A stretch of 54,747 bases of DNA from Chloroflexaceae bacterium (GTDB lineage Bacteria > Chloroflexota > Chloroflexia > Chloroflexales > Chloroflexaceae), in the NCBI GenBank assembly GCA_012033195.1, contig JAAUSQ010000004.1:1-54747 (forward strand), in the 5' to 3' direction. The position numbers and the translations under genes were made by a program. Below the pieces are notes generated by a model. That model was not told where the DNA came from. It was given only the letters and a program-made list of their open reading frames with translations, and did not search any database. Positions 8,466 through 17,720 of the stretch are shown in pieces. The stretch's first letter is position 1. Each line of letters starts with the position of its first letter.

Positions 8466-9922
8466 AACCGGAAGTTGTAGATCAGGTCAACGTTGTTGTA
8501 GCGAATGTCGCCATAGGGGGCAGGTTGGATCTTCTGGAGAATGGTACCTTCCAGGTCGAACACCACCAGACCGCCATCCTTCACCACCGTGATAACGAGG
8601 CTGTCATCCGGGTTGGTCGGATGCGCCCAGATAGCCGGGTCGTCCACATCGCCGGCATTTGTGGCATTTGCATCATCGATGAAGCCGGGGGTTTCGAGGA
8701 CGGGCAGGGCGGCGGGGGTGGTTTCCAGCGTCAGCGCTAGGGCAATAAACTGGGTGACTTGCAGATCGTTAAAATTGTTATCGCTCACAGCTATCACGAC
8801 CTGCCGACCGTCGGGCAGTTGCGGGCCGAAGCTGAGCGCTTCCAAATTGTCTACCAGCGGTACAACCGTGCCGAAGTTGAGCAGTTCTTCTTTTTGTACT
8901 GCCGGGTCAATCGAAAAAGGAACATTCTCTTCTTCGTAGAAGAGATCGAACTCGGTCTGTACATCCAGTGCGCCCTGGCTCAGCACCTGATACAGCACAG
9001 CGGTCACACCCACGCCCTCGGAGAACGAGCGCTCCAGTGCCAGGAAGGTGCCGTTGTTATCGAGGGCCAGCAGTTCGACCAGCCCATTGTCAGCGAAACC
9101 GGTAGGCGGAACGGGCGCGTTGGGGATTGGTTCGATCTCATAGACATACTCGGCAACAACGCTCTCGGTGGCTAGGTCGTACTTCACGATACGCGAGAGG
9201 CTGCCATCGTCGAGCGTGGGTGCGGTGCCATCCTGGAAGAGGGCGGCCTCGGTTGCGGTGTAGAGAAAGCGGCTGTTGGGTGTGCGGGTCAGGCTCTCAA
9301 AGGCGAGGTTGTTGCGAACGCCGCTTGAAGCATCGGCGGTGGGCAGGTACTTCGCGGGGACGGGCAAGGCATCGATCTGCTGTCCGTTGAGCAAGAATTG
9401 GTTCACAAACGGGGCGATCAGGTTGTTGGTGTTGCCCTCCGACGAGATGTAGAGCGTGCCGTCATCTGCTAGCGCGATGCCTTCCGGGTCGAGGCTATCG
9501 GTAACAAACGGGTCGCCATTGGCATCACGCAGGATGGTCGCCGATTGGAAGGTAATATCGCCATTGTCCAGGCTGCCATCACTCAGATCGATATCCAGCG
9601 TGTAAAAGCGGGCGTTGTTGATAGAGGAACGGTCGTCCGAAATTGCATAGTAGGTATCGTTGGCGGCATCGTAGGTGATGCCCGAAAGTCCGCCGACGGT
9701 GGTGTTAGCAACTTCTAGCGTCGATGGAAAGCTGACCTGTCCGAGAAACTCGACATTGCTGACGGTCTGACGATCCGGCGAGTCGGTATTGATAGCCTGA
9801 AGCGTGCCTGACGATTGGGCGGACGTGTTGAAGATTGCCAATCCGCTACTCAGCACCAGCGAGACAAACACACACAGCAACACTGCTGTATACCACAAGC
9901 GACGTTCACGGTGCAGACTCAT
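8465..9922 (-). CDS. Secreted phytase-type protein, 5' part (esterase-like phytase domain + start of BPP), frameshifted
   Basis: The ATG at 9922 is chosen because AAGGGGGAA lies just upstream. A signal peptide (LWYTAVLLCVFVSLVLSSGL) is followed by an 'esterase-like activity of phytase' domain (PF13449 type; about residues 45-420) with LSGITYDAANDTYYAISDDR and DPEGIALADDGTLYISSEG. Then a beta-propeller phytase starts (DVDDPAIWAHPTNPDDS, about residue 430) and is cut in RYNNVDLIYNFRL. At 8465 one base appears lost: ctg-frame codons TTG and GCC share the same G. Restoring it joins the two halves into one protein of about 1211 residues. In the sequence as given the first half runs on in the wrong frame to a stop at 8315. 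Confidence 0.85.
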
Positions 9923-10307
9923 GTGTTCCCCCTTCATACAAATACGATTGCTTCTGTGTACTCCACTACAGACCAACGCTGGAGTTGCGTCGGCTGTCAG
10001 ACAATCACCCCTACTGACATAGCGAACAAAACGAAGCAGCGAGTGTGTACTATGGAAGTCTTACCGGGTTATATTAACCGTCGAGTCGTTTCTTGTTAAG
10101 CATGAGTTAATGGTGGGTAAAGTTCTGATGAAACTATCCGCCAGGAGGTACACTATCTGTTTTAAGATATTGGGGCATGCGTTGGATTGAAAATAGACAA
10201 ACACCATACGCGGGCCATCGTGCTGTATAGAGATATTCGATAAACGTCAGACAATGGAGCTGTGTCTGCTGCATAGATTGTACGTCTTGTAGTGATGGCT
10301 CTCGTAG
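9923..10307. other. Intergenic region between phytase and diguanylate cyclase genes
   Basis: This stretch lies upstream of the phytase gene and downstream of the cyclase gene, both on the minus strand. It should hold the phytase promoter, but I found no convincing -35/-10 pair. A short CAGACA/TGTCTG inverted repeat at about 10250-10270, just past the cyclase stop, could be a weak terminator. No gene is supported. Confidence 0.4.
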
Positions 10308-12296
10308 TTACCCTGCGCCGAAGAGCGCTACCCGATTGCGGCCTGAATGTTTGGCACGGTAGAGCGCTTCATCAGCGCTTTTGATCAACGCATCGGCAAA
10401 AGTGCCGTGGTCCGGAAACGTAGCGACACCGATAGAAACCGTCATAGCATCCAGCAGATGGCCCTTGTGTTCAATGTTCATTGATTGCAGCCCGACGCGC
10501 AATTCCTCGGCGCGCAGATGCGCAGGCTCCATTGCAGCACCGGGCAATACCAGCATAAACTCTTCGCCGCCGTACCGACACACAATATCATCGCTGCGGG
10601 TGTGTGTTTCGAGGAAAGCGCCGACCGTTCGCAGCAGGGCATCGCCCATATCGTGCCCATAGGTATCGTTGAAATATTTAAAGTGATCAACGTCAATCAT
10701 CATTACAGTAACCGATTGATTATGCCGTGCTGCTCGTTGCAATTCGCGGGGCAGTGTTTCGTCGAGATAGCGCCGATTGTAAAGACCTGTCAGCGCATCG
10801 CGGATGGCCTGCTGCTTGAGTTGCTCGCGTAGTGTCAGGCTGGTAAGTGCCAGCGAGACATGATGCGCTACCGAGTCGGCGAGTTGCTGCCAGCGCTTAC
10901 GATGCTCCGAGGTTGCGAACGTGTGGTTATGCAGGTGGAGAATGCCCAGTGTTTTCCCCCATACCACCAGCGGAATACACAATATACTCTCGCCCGCCTG
11001 TCCTTGCAGATGTTGGCAGGGAGTGCGCTCAGCCTGACAGGGAGAACAGGTCTGTTGTTCAAATATAGACGGGCAGCTACACCCATTGAAGGAGGGCACA
11101 ATCAGCGCCAGTTCGCCCCAGTTGGCCACAATCGTATAGCGATTGGCTGTGTCCTGGTGTAGATACAATGCACCGGCCTGCCCCTCAAAAAGCTTTTCGG
11201 CACTGCTTGCAATAACCCGGTACGCCTCGTTGATATCGGAACAGGCTTGCAGCAACCCGCCCATCTCATTGAGCAGCGATATGTCGCGGTTGCGCTGCCG
11301 TAGCTCTTCGTTGCTCTGCAACAGCCGATGCTCGCTAGCCCGTAATGCTTCTTCGTTCAATTTCTGCTCGGTGATATCGTGCGCCACGCCCAGAATCTGC
11401 TGCGGTTGGCCTTCGGTGGTACGCATAAACACAACTTCACGGCTCTGGAGCCAGCGCCATGTGCCATCTTTGTGCCGCACTCGATACTCAAAATGCGAAA
11501 CTGTTTCGTCAGGTGTCTGGGCCAGTACCGTACGATGGTTGATAGCATGAACCAGATCGTCGGGGTGCAGGATAGTTGGCAGCACGTTGCGGCCCATCAC
11601 GGCAATATCTTCGATGGTATACCCAAGCGTTTCCCAGATGTGCTGATTGCTATATATGTTCTGCTCCAGGATCAGGTCGTAGATATAAAGGATACTGGGC
11701 ATAGTGCTAGCGATTTGCTGCACGAGCCGCTCGGTGGCCTCCAACACTTCTTCGGCGTGTTTTCGCTCGGTGATATCTTCGAGTGAGCCGATGATCTCCA
11801 GTGGTACACCTCTGGTATCACGTACAAGCCGCAGGATATTGTATACCCAGCGATAGGTGCGATCAGCATGCAAAAAGCGATACGTCTGCTGACATTCGCC
11901 GCGCTCAGCGAGCAACCCAAGATTGGCAGCTACCGCCGGGGCATCATCGGGGTGTACCTGGCTGATCCAGAAGCCTGGCTTCGCAATAAAAGATGCCGGA
12001 GAATAACCGAGGATCTTCCGCACATTTTCGCTCATATACGTCACATTATAATCGCCATCGGCACGAGAACTGAAGATGATGACCGGGCTATAGTGCAGCA
12101 GGTGTTCGAGCCGTGCGGCATTGCGGCGCAGTGCCTCTTCAATGCCCGGATAAAGTGCAGGAGTTGTCTCTTTGCGGAGCCGTTGGTTCTCGATCTCAAG
12201 GATATGGACCTGTTGTTCGAGGCTGGCAATATATTGATGAAGAGCAGCCAGTTCTGCCGGATTACCGTCAACACTGTTGCCGATGATAATACTCAT
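10308..12296 (-). CDS. PAS-PAS-GAF-GGDEF diguanylate cyclase
   Basis: The ATG at 12296 is preferred (GAAAGGTG upstream), giving 662 residues. Order: an N-terminal coiled coil (ALHQYIASLEQQVHILEIEN), PAS/PAC 1 (about 60-180, ending IIGSLEDITERK), PAS/PAC 2 (about 190-310, ending VAHDITEQK), a coiled coil, a GAF domain (about 340-490) and a C-terminal GGDEF domain. The active site is GGEEF, an accepted functional variant, and an RSDD inhibitory site lies five residues before it, so it should make cyclic di-GMP from GTP with product feedback. No membrane helices or signal peptide: a cytoplasmic sensor. The GAF domain carries an unusual Cys cluster. Confidence 0.93.
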   Translation of the reverse strand: MSIIIGNSVDGNPAELAALHQYIASLEQQVHILEIENQRLRKETTPALYPGIEEALRRNAARLEHLLHYSPVIIFSSRADGDYNVTYMSENVRKILGYSPASFIAKPGFWISQVHPDDAPAVAANLGLLAERGECQQTYRFLHADRTYRWVYNILRLVRDTRGVPLEIIGSLEDITERKHAEEVLEATERLVQQIASTMPSILYIYDLILEQNIYSNQHIWETLGYTIEDIAVMGRNVLPTILHPDDLVHAINHRTVLAQTPDETVSHFEYRVRHKDGTWRWLQSREVVFMRTTEGQPQQILGVAHDITEQKLNEEALRASEHRLLQSNEELRQRNRDISLLNEMGGLLQACSDINEAYRVIASSAEKLFEGQAGALYLHQDTANRYTIVANWGELALIVPSFNGCSCPSIFEQQTCSPCQAERTPCQHLQGQAGESILCIPLVVWGKTLGILHLHNHTFATSEHRKRWQQLADSVAHHVSLALTSLTLREQLKQQAIRDALTGLYNRRYLDETLPRELQRAARHNQSVTVMMIDVDHFKYFNDTYGHDMGDALLRTVGAFLETHTRSDDIVCRYGGEEFMLVLPGAAMEPAHLRAEELRVGLQSMNIEHKGHLLDAMTVSIGVATFPDHGTFADALIKSADEALYRAKHSGRNRVALFGAG

Positions 12297-12571
12297 AATA
12301 ACAGCACCTTTCTGTAACCTCAGTGCATCGGGAGCGCACAACACCGTGCTTGCTAGTTCTCAAACTTATCAGGTTGCGTTCCTACTATCTACCTACGTAT
12401 ATACACTGAATCATATGCTCCATCGACATAAAGTCAACAGTACTTTAATATCTCCTTTGTAACAGTACAGTCCATTACCAGGTAATTTCCAATTTCATGT
12501 TTTATTTGTTTTTTAAAGAAGGTAGCAGGTAAGGAATCAACCGGAAAAATACCCGTGACCATATCAGGTCG

Positions 12572-12706
12572 TTAAACGGGTGGTAGCGGCAATTGCGATA
12601 CTACAGGTGACAGAGCCAGGGTAATCGTCTGCTCGGCAGCAGCCTCCGGAGTCAGGTCGTGCATCTGGCGTAATTGCTTGAGCCATGCACCAAACGTGGG
12701 TTGCAT
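12572..12706 (-). pseudogene. Truncated XRE-type helix-turn-helix regulator N-terminus
   Basis: An ATG at 12706 preceded by a near-perfect AGGAGG encodes MQPTFGAWLKQLRQMHDL then TPEAAAEQ, which matches the first helices of XRE-family regulators (usually FGxWLKQLRKxxDLTQEALAE). The rest of the HTH and any sensor domain is replaced by an unrelated 18-residue tail ending at 12572. It reads as the 5' stub of a deleted regulator that kept its ribosome site. The same frame is also open upstream into the glycosyltransferase relic. Confidence 0.55.
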
Positions 12707-13269
12707 ACTCCTCCTCGTACTACCGTATCCATGCTTCGGATGATTCAGTATAACATAGAAGACTGATGAATCATCGAGGATGCTTTCTATATTTCCTGTA
12801 GCGCTGTATACGGTTCTTATGCGAGATAGTCGCGGGTAATGCTCTGCAGGGCACGCGTGTACAGATGCTACAAACACCTCGTGCTTGCCAAAAAAGGTAG
12901 GGCCAAGCACACACTCGCACAGGTTGATCATAGTGGCAGGACGGTAGTAGTCGGCAACCCAGACCTCTTCGGTTGTTGCGAACCCACCTTCAATCAGATC
13001 TACGGCGGGGTGTGCCTGCATATAGGTGACACGTGCCTGGAGATGTTCGGGCATGGACGTGTCGCCACTGTCGAGAAAGGTGCAATAATTGCCGAGTGCA
13101 GCCTGAATACCAAAAAGCTGTGGTCGGTGCTGCCGTCGTCAATCACCAACAATTCCCAATCGGTAAAGGTCTGCGCCAGCACACTGCTGATACAGGTATC
13201 GAGGTAACGTGCGCGGTTGTAGGTTGCCAGTATAATCGTGACGAGTGCCCTGTGAGGAACGGGGAACAT
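12707..13269 (-). pseudogene. Family 2 glycosyltransferase relic with internal deletion
   Basis: The ATG at 13269 (AGGAAG upstream) begins a canonical GT2 nucleotide-sugar domain: VTIILATYNRARYLDTCISS and WELLVIDDGSTDHSF. At about 13105-13120 the frame is lost. In the next frame the match resumes as GIQAALGNYCTFLDSGDTSM, then PEHLQARVTYMQAHPAVDLI, with the DSGD replacing the metal-binding DSDD. About 30 codons between the two blocks are missing, so this is a deletion plus frameshift and not a single-base error. Similarity continues to LGPTFFGKHEVFVA and then fades. The protein cannot be functional. Confidence 0.75.
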
Positions 13270-13616
13270 AGCTACTTCCTGCCCTGATATTGATTATTTT
13301 TATTACACTCTATAGTATAACAAGTTTGTACTACTTTTTGGCCTTGAACGACTTTGCGCAACATACAAAGGATGTTGCTATCGATACACCTACCCTGATG
13401 TAACTGGGCTGTAACCTGTTCAGGGTACTGTATAGGTGGGTCTCAATGTCGGTCCCTGATCGGTCTTTTAGCGCATAATCTGAGCAACGACAGCTCATGG
13501 ATAGTCCCTATCGTGTCAACCAATGCCGCCTGTCGGTGTGGCCTGGATTGTCTGATAGTGGGCGGTTCTGGCTGTCTCGTGTAATGACAAGGGAGATACA
13601 AACGAGGATGAGCACC
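13270..13616. other. Intergenic region upstream of pta-ackA
   Basis: This region is A/T-richer than its surroundings in its first 100 bases. It should hold the promoter of the pta-ackA operon; TATAGG at about 13431 is a weak -10 candidate. Open frames here extend the pta frame upstream (ATG at 13497 and 13584) but show no family similarity, so they are not used as starts. Confidence 0.4.
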
Positions 13617-14039
13617 ATGAATGATCACCCTGCCGAGAGTCCGGCAGCAACGTTCCAGCAAGTCATTGAGATTGTGGATACCTACGACGGCTATGGCAAT
13701 CTGATGCGGCGCACGCAGAGCCTGGAGCCTATTGCAACTGCTGTTGTCTATCCAACTGACGCAGTTTCCCTGAGCGGTGCAATTGATGCCGCACAAGAGA
13801 ACTTGATTATACCGATCCTGGTAGGCCCTGCCGAACTGATTCGCAGTGTGGCAGCGCACAACAATATCGACCTGAGCGGGTATCGCATCGTGGACGTTGA
13901 AGATGCACACGCCGCCGCTGCGCGTGGTGTCGAACTGGTGCGACAGGGTGAGGCCGGGGCGCTGATGAAGGGTCATATCCACACCGACGAACTGCTGGCC
14001 GAAGTGGTGCGGTCGGGGACGGGCCTGCGTACCGAGCGC
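13617..14039 (+). CDS. pta: Phosphate acetyl/butyryltransferase, N-terminal part (frameshifted)
   Basis: The product is the first part of a PTA_PTB-family enzyme, which swaps CoA for phosphate on acetyl-CoA (or butyryl-CoA). Seen: ATAVVYPTDAVSLSGAIDAA, a VGPAELIR strand-helix, and ARGVELVRQGEAGALMKGHI with the conserved KGH(I/T)HT(D)ELL motif. The frame runs to LRTER and then hits TGA at 14043 because one C is missing near 14039: codons CGC (14037) and CGC (14039) share a base. The start at 13617 has GAGG 9 bases upstream; 13608 is an in-frame alternative. Together with the next entry it makes about 331 residues, the normal family length. Confidence 0.85.
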
Positions 14040-14608
14040 GCCTGAGCCACGCCTTTATTATGGATGTGCCAACCTACCCGAAAGCGCTGATTGTCACCGA
14101 TGGCGCAATCAATATAGCCCCTACCCTGATGGATAAGCGCGACATTTGCCAGAATGCAATTGACCTCGCGCACGCCCTCGGCACCGAGCGGCCCAAAGTG
14201 GCAATTCTTTCGGCGGTCGAAACGATCAACGACAAAATTCCTTCGACCGTCGAGGCGGCGGCCCTGTGCAAGATGGCCGACCGGGGCCAGATTACTGGCG
14301 GTGTGCTCGATGGGCCGCTGGCATTCGACAACGCGATCAGCCGGGAAGCTGCCAAAACCAAGAAGATTGTCTCGGACGTAGCGGGCGATGCCGATATCCT
14401 GCTGGTGCCTGATCTGGAAGCAGGCAATATGCTTGCCAAGCAACTGATCTTCCTGGCGCGTGCCGATGCAGCGGGCATTGTGTTGGGGGCGCGGGTGCCA
14501 ATCATCCTTACCAGTCGCGCCGACAATGTGCGGGCGCGGATGGCCTCGTGTGCAGTGGCTATGCTGATGGCGCATGCTCGTATCCACGAGAAGCGAGGCC
14601 ACGCATGA
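14039..14608 (+). CDS. pta: Phosphate acetyl/butyryltransferase, C-terminal part (frameshifted)
   Basis: This is the continuation in the next frame, starting RLSHAFIMDVPTYPKALIVT. It has the family C-terminal blocks DGAINIAPTL, VETINDKIPSTVEAAALCKM, GGVLDGPLAFDNAIS, DILLVPDLEAGNMLAKQL and a GARVPIILTSRAD substrate loop. ATGA overlap with ackA at 14605-14608 shows a tightly coupled pta-ackA operon that converts acetyl-CoA to acetate and ATP, or the reverse. Acetyl versus butyryl preference is not decided by sequence; the acetate kinase neighbour favours acetyl. Confidence 0.88.
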   Translation, partial: RLSHAFIMDVPTYPKALIVTDGAINIAPTLMDKRDICQNAIDLAHALGTERPKVAILSAVETINDKIPSTVEAAALCKMADRGQITGGVLDGPLAFDNAISREAAKTKKIVSDVAGDADILLVPDLEAGNMLAKQLIFLARADAAGIVLGARVPIILTSRADNVRARMASCAVAMLMAHARIHEKRGHA

Positions 14609-15837
14609 GCGGCGAAAATCGGGCGATGCTGGTGCTGAACGCTGGTTCATCTAGCATCAAGTTTGAACTCTATACTGTGGTGGATGAAGACCGTATCATC
14701 ACCGACGAAGATCTGGAACAGCGCTTTGAGGGGCAGGTGGAAGGGATTGGCACGGCTCCCCGCCTGATTGCCCGCGATCCTGATGGGCACATTTTGATTG
14801 ATGAGCGCTGGGCACCCGGCCCGCCCGGTACCAATCATCAGGTAGCGCTGAAGCGTCTGACCACCTGGATTGATGACAACCTAGGTGATGCTCAGCTTAT
14901 TGGCGTGGGGCATCGGGTGGTGCATGGTGGCCCGGTCTACAGTACACCTGTTGTTATTACACCCGAAGTGCTGGAAGTGCTGCGAACGTATATTTCGCTG
15001 GCTCCACTGCATCAGCCACATTCGCTGGCGGCAATTGAGGCTATTTTGTATACACGCCCCGACTTGCTGCAGGTGGCGTGCTTTGATACCGCATTCCACC
15101 GCAATCACCCAATTGTTGCCGACCAATATGCTATTCCGCGTGAATACTACGAGCAGGGAGTGCGGCGCTATGGTTTCCACGGCCTGTCCTATGCCTATAT
15201 CGCGCATGTGCTGCCGATTGTTGCGCCCGACCTGAGCGAAGGGCGGGTGGTGGTGGCGCACTTGGGGAGCGGGGCCAGTATGTGTGCAATGAAGGCCCGC
15301 CAGAGCATCGATAGCACAATGGGCTTTTCGGCGCTGGATGGCCTGCCGATGGGCACCCGCAGCGGCAACATCGACCCAGGGGTGTTGCTCTACTGGATAC
15401 AGGAACTTGGTATGGATGTGAAGCAAGTAGAAACACTGCTCTACCGACAATCGGGCCTGCTTGGTTTGTCGGGCGTGAGCAACGATATGCGCTTGCTTGA
15501 ACACAGCGACGACCCCAATGCAGCGGAGGCAATCGACTATTTTATCTACCGGATCAACCGCGAACTGGGCGCACTGGCGGCGGCACTGGGTGGGCTTGAT
15601 GGGTTAATCTTTACGGCGGGCATCGGCGAAAACTCAGCAATGGTGCGTGAGCGCGTTTGCACACTGGCGACGTGGATGGGGATTGAACTGGACGAAGTTG
15701 CCAATCTCCACCGCGCCAAGAGTAATCGTTGTATTTCGACTGATGGCAGTGCGGTGCAGGTCTGGATTATTCCCACAGATGAAGAGAAGATGATTGCACT
15801 CGATACGCTGCGAGCTGTTATTCCGGGGGCACAGTAG
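14605..15837 (+). CDS. ackA: Acetate kinase
   Basis: The 410-residue cytosolic enzyme interconverts acetate plus ATP and acetyl phosphate plus ADP. Seen: LNAGSSSIKFELY at the N-terminus (acetate/sugar kinase motif 1), GVGHRVVHGG with the substrate Arg/His, CFDTAFH (catalytic Asp), YGFHGLSYAYI, VAHLGSGASMCAM, STMGFSALDGLPMGTRSGNIDP split across two motifs, and FTAGIGENSAMVRERVC near the C-terminus. ATG 14605 overlaps the pta stop by 4 bases. Length is typical (about 400). A longer frame exists upstream but starts inside pta and is not used. Confidence 0.95.
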   Translation: MSGENRAMLVLNAGSSSIKFELYTVVDEDRIITDEDLEQRFEGQVEGIGTAPRLIARDPDGHILIDERWAPGPPGTNHQVALKRLTTWIDDNLGDAQLIGVGHRVVHGGPVYSTPVVITPEVLEVLRTYISLAPLHQPHSLAAIEAILYTRPDLLQVACFDTAFHRNHPIVADQYAIPREYYEQGVRRYGFHGLSYAYIAHVLPIVAPDLSEGRVVVAHLGSGASMCAMKARQSIDSTMGFSALDGLPMGTRSGNIDPGVLLYWIQELGMDVKQVETLLYRQSGLLGLSGVSNDMRLLEHSDDPNAAEAIDYFIYRINRELGALAAALGGLDGLIFTAGIGENSAMVRERVCTLATWMGIELDEVANLHRAKSNRCISTDGSAVQVWIIPTDEEKMIALDTLRAVIPGAQ

Positions 15838-15925
15838 GACGGCAACGGGTGTATATGTTTGTGTCACAAGGGTGGGGCCGGAGGTGAGCAGGAATGCTCG
15901 GCTTTAGCCATGCATTGTCGTATGG

Positions 15926-15998
15926 GGTGTCTGATGGGGATTGAACCCACAGCCTCCTGATCCACAGTCAGGCGCTCTAACCATTGAGCTACAGACAC
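15926..15998 (-). tRNA. tRNA-His (anticodon GTG)
   Basis: On the minus strand the acceptor stem GTGTCTG/CAGACAC, the D-arm AGCTCAATGGTTAGAGC, the anticodon stem CCTGA/TCAGG with loop CTGTGGA (anticodon GTG) and the T-arm GTGGGTTCAATCCCCAT fold into a full cloverleaf. The discriminator is C73 and an encoded G-1 is present at 15999, both hallmarks of tRNA-His. A CCA tail is encoded at 15923-15925. Confidence 0.95.
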
Positions 15999-16063
15999 CA
16001 CGCAACACACAAGATTGTATAGCATTGCTGTCCGGTTGTCAACTCAAATTTCCCCTACGAAAA

Positions 16064-16089
16064 GAGAAGGCCCCACCTGGAGCCTCCTC
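16064..16089 (-). terminator. Terminator of the PspC gene
   Basis: On the minus strand GAGGAGGC and GCCTTCTC form an 8-bp stem with one mismatch, followed by a T-rich run (TTTTC). It lies about 40 bases after the end of the PspC gene. Confidence 0.55.
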
Positions 16090-16125
16090 TGTGGTCGTGC
16101 TATTGCACTGACACCAAAGCGATGC

Positions 16126-16452
16126 TTAACTCTCGGTCTGGTCACGGCGAATCATCTCACCGGTGTATGGATCATAGCGCCATTCGCCGGTCGGGTCTTG
16201 CGATGTAATTGCAGGCGTGGTGGTTGGCTGCTCTGCGGGCAGAATAGGTACCTGACCCATAGCAGGCTCAAGCGGCATAATAATCCATAACAAAATATAT
16301 ACCAGCGGGCTGAGGCCCAGGAACAGAAAAACCGCAAACGCTAATCGTACCAGCGTGCTATCCGCGCCAAGATATTTCGCCAGACCGCCACACACACCAC
16401 CCAGCATCCGGTCGCTCGCTGAACGATACAATTTAATGTCCGACATCATCAT
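16126..16452 (-). CDS. PspC-domain membrane protein
   Basis: The 108-residue protein has a PspC domain: LYRSASDRMLGGVCGGLAKY then LGADSTLVRLAFAVF and a hydrophobic helix LGLSPLVYILLWIIMPLEP. These small membrane proteins are linked to envelope stress sensing. The C-terminal 45 residues are a Pro/Thr-rich linker and a short WRYDPYTGEMIRRDQ segment on the other side of the membrane. Three ATGs stand in a row at the start; 16452 is chosen because AAAGGA lies at the right distance. It is divergent from the heme A synthase gene. Confidence 0.85.
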   Translation of the reverse strand: MMMSDIKLYRSASDRMLGGVCGGLAKYLGADSTLVRLAFAVFLFLGLSPLVYILLWIIMPLEPAMGQVPILPAEQPTTTPAITSQDPTGEWRYDPYTGEMIRRDQTES

Positions 16453-16675
16453 CTTATCCTTTCGCAACGTTCTCGTGTATCCATCTGCACTGCCCATACG
16501 ACGCAGACAACCTCGTATGTGTTGCACCCTCAATCATCGCAACTATCATACCAAGCTCGATGGGTTCTCGCCTGTGCCACAGCACGTCCCGAAACGTGGT
16601 ACACTATTAACAGGTAAAAAACACGTAGCACAGCGCATCCCAATGCTGTCTGGCTGTATCTATGAGACACTGCGT

Positions 16676-17653
16676 ATGAAGCATATTCGACTATTCTGGT
16701 TCGCCAGTGCGACCCTGCTCTATACCCTGGGTGTTATCCTCTGGGGGGCGTTTGTCCGGGCTACCGGTTCGGGCGCAGGCTGCGGCAGTCACTGGCCCCT
16801 CTGCAACGGTGAGATTATTCCGCGTGCCCCCCAAGTTGCAACGCTGATTGAATTTGGGCATCGCATCACCAGCGGCTTGGCGCTTGTCTTGGTGGTGGTG
16901 CTTTTTATCTGGGCGCTGCGTGTGTTGCCCCGTGGCGATATGGGCCGCCGTGGGACATGGTGGGTGCTCTTTTTTATGATTACCGAGTCGCTGGTTGGCG
17001 CAGCGCTGGTACTGATGGAACTGGTTGGCGATAATAGCAGTGTGCATCGTGCTATCTGGATGGCGGCCCATCTAGTCAATACCTTCTTTCTAATGGGGGC
17101 GCTGACGCTCACCTGCTGGTGGCTGGCAGGTGGCGGACGGCTCTACATCCGACGGCACGGCTTGCTCAGTGCGGGCCTGGGGTTGGGGCTGTTCGGGTTG
17201 CTGTGGCTGGGCATGAGCGGTGCGATTGCTGCCCTGGGTAATACGCTCTATCCCTCGGCTTCGCTGCTGCACGGTCTGCAACAAGACTTCTCACCAACTG
17301 CTCATGTGCTGATCCGGCTGCGCATCTTTCACCCGCTCATTGCAGCAGTCGTCGGCATCTATATCCTGGGGTTGGCGGTCTTTATCGATTATCGGGTGCT
17401 GACGATGCGCTCGATGCGGCTGGTACGTAGCCTGGTGATGCTGTTTGGTATTCAGGTGCTGGTTGGTATCGTCAATGTTGCGCTGCTTGCGCCGGTCTGG
17501 TTACAAGTCACGCATCTGTTGCTCGCCAACCTGATCTGGATTGTGATAATGCTGCTCACTGCCGAGGCGCTTTCGCAGCCTGCCACTCTGCCAGAGCATA
17601 CACGTGTGGGCATCTTCGCCCGCCCGAACCGCACCCGCGTGCGTACCCGGTAA
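16676..17653 (+). CDS. ctaA: Heme A synthase (COX15/CtaA family)
   Basis: The 325-residue protein has eight predicted membrane helices. It oxidises the C8 methyl of heme O to the formyl of heme A for aa3-type cytochrome oxidases. Seen: the RATGSGAGCGSHWPLCNG loop after helix 1 with two cysteines (the redox pair of bacterial type), heme-ligand histidines in EFGHRITSG, SVHRAIWMAAHLVN, RIFHPLIAA and QVTHLLLANLIW. The N-terminal and C-terminal halves show the internal repeat of the family. Start at 16676 fits the family; 16643 is possible, and further upstream the frame is open but not similar. Presence implies aerobic respiration with heme A oxidases. Confidence 0.92.
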   Translation: MKHIRLFWFASATLLYTLGVILWGAFVRATGSGAGCGSHWPLCNGEIIPRAPQVATLIEFGHRITSGLALVLVVVLFIWALRVLPRGDMGRRGTWWVLFFMITESLVGAALVLMELVGDNSSVHRAIWMAAHLVNTFFLMGALTLTCWWLAGGGRLYIRRHGLLSAGLGLGLFGLLWLGMSGAIAALGNTLYPSASLLHGLQQDFSPTAHVLIRLRIFHPLIAAVVGIYILGLAVFIDYRVLTMRSMRLVRSLVMLFGIQVLVGIVNVALLAPVWLQVTHLLLANLIWIVIMLLTAEALSQPATLPEHTRVGIFARPNRTRVRTR

Positions 17654-17661
17654 ATACAATA

Positions 17662-17687
17662 CCCCCGCTCGTAGCACTGAGCGAGGG
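17662..17687. terminator. Hairpin between convergent ctaA and zinc-ribbon genes
   Basis: CCCCCGCTC (17662-17670) pairs with GAGCGAGGG (17679-17687), 9 bp with one mismatch and an 8-base loop, between two genes that face each other. Confidence 0.5.
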
Positions 17688-17720
17688 CTGTCATAGAGTC
17701 CCGGAGACTGAAACGCTAGG

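Noticed and set aside
13443-14650. Minus-strand frames (179 and 225 codons) across pta
   Set aside because: Antisense to conserved pta sequence on both sides of its frameshift; no domain.
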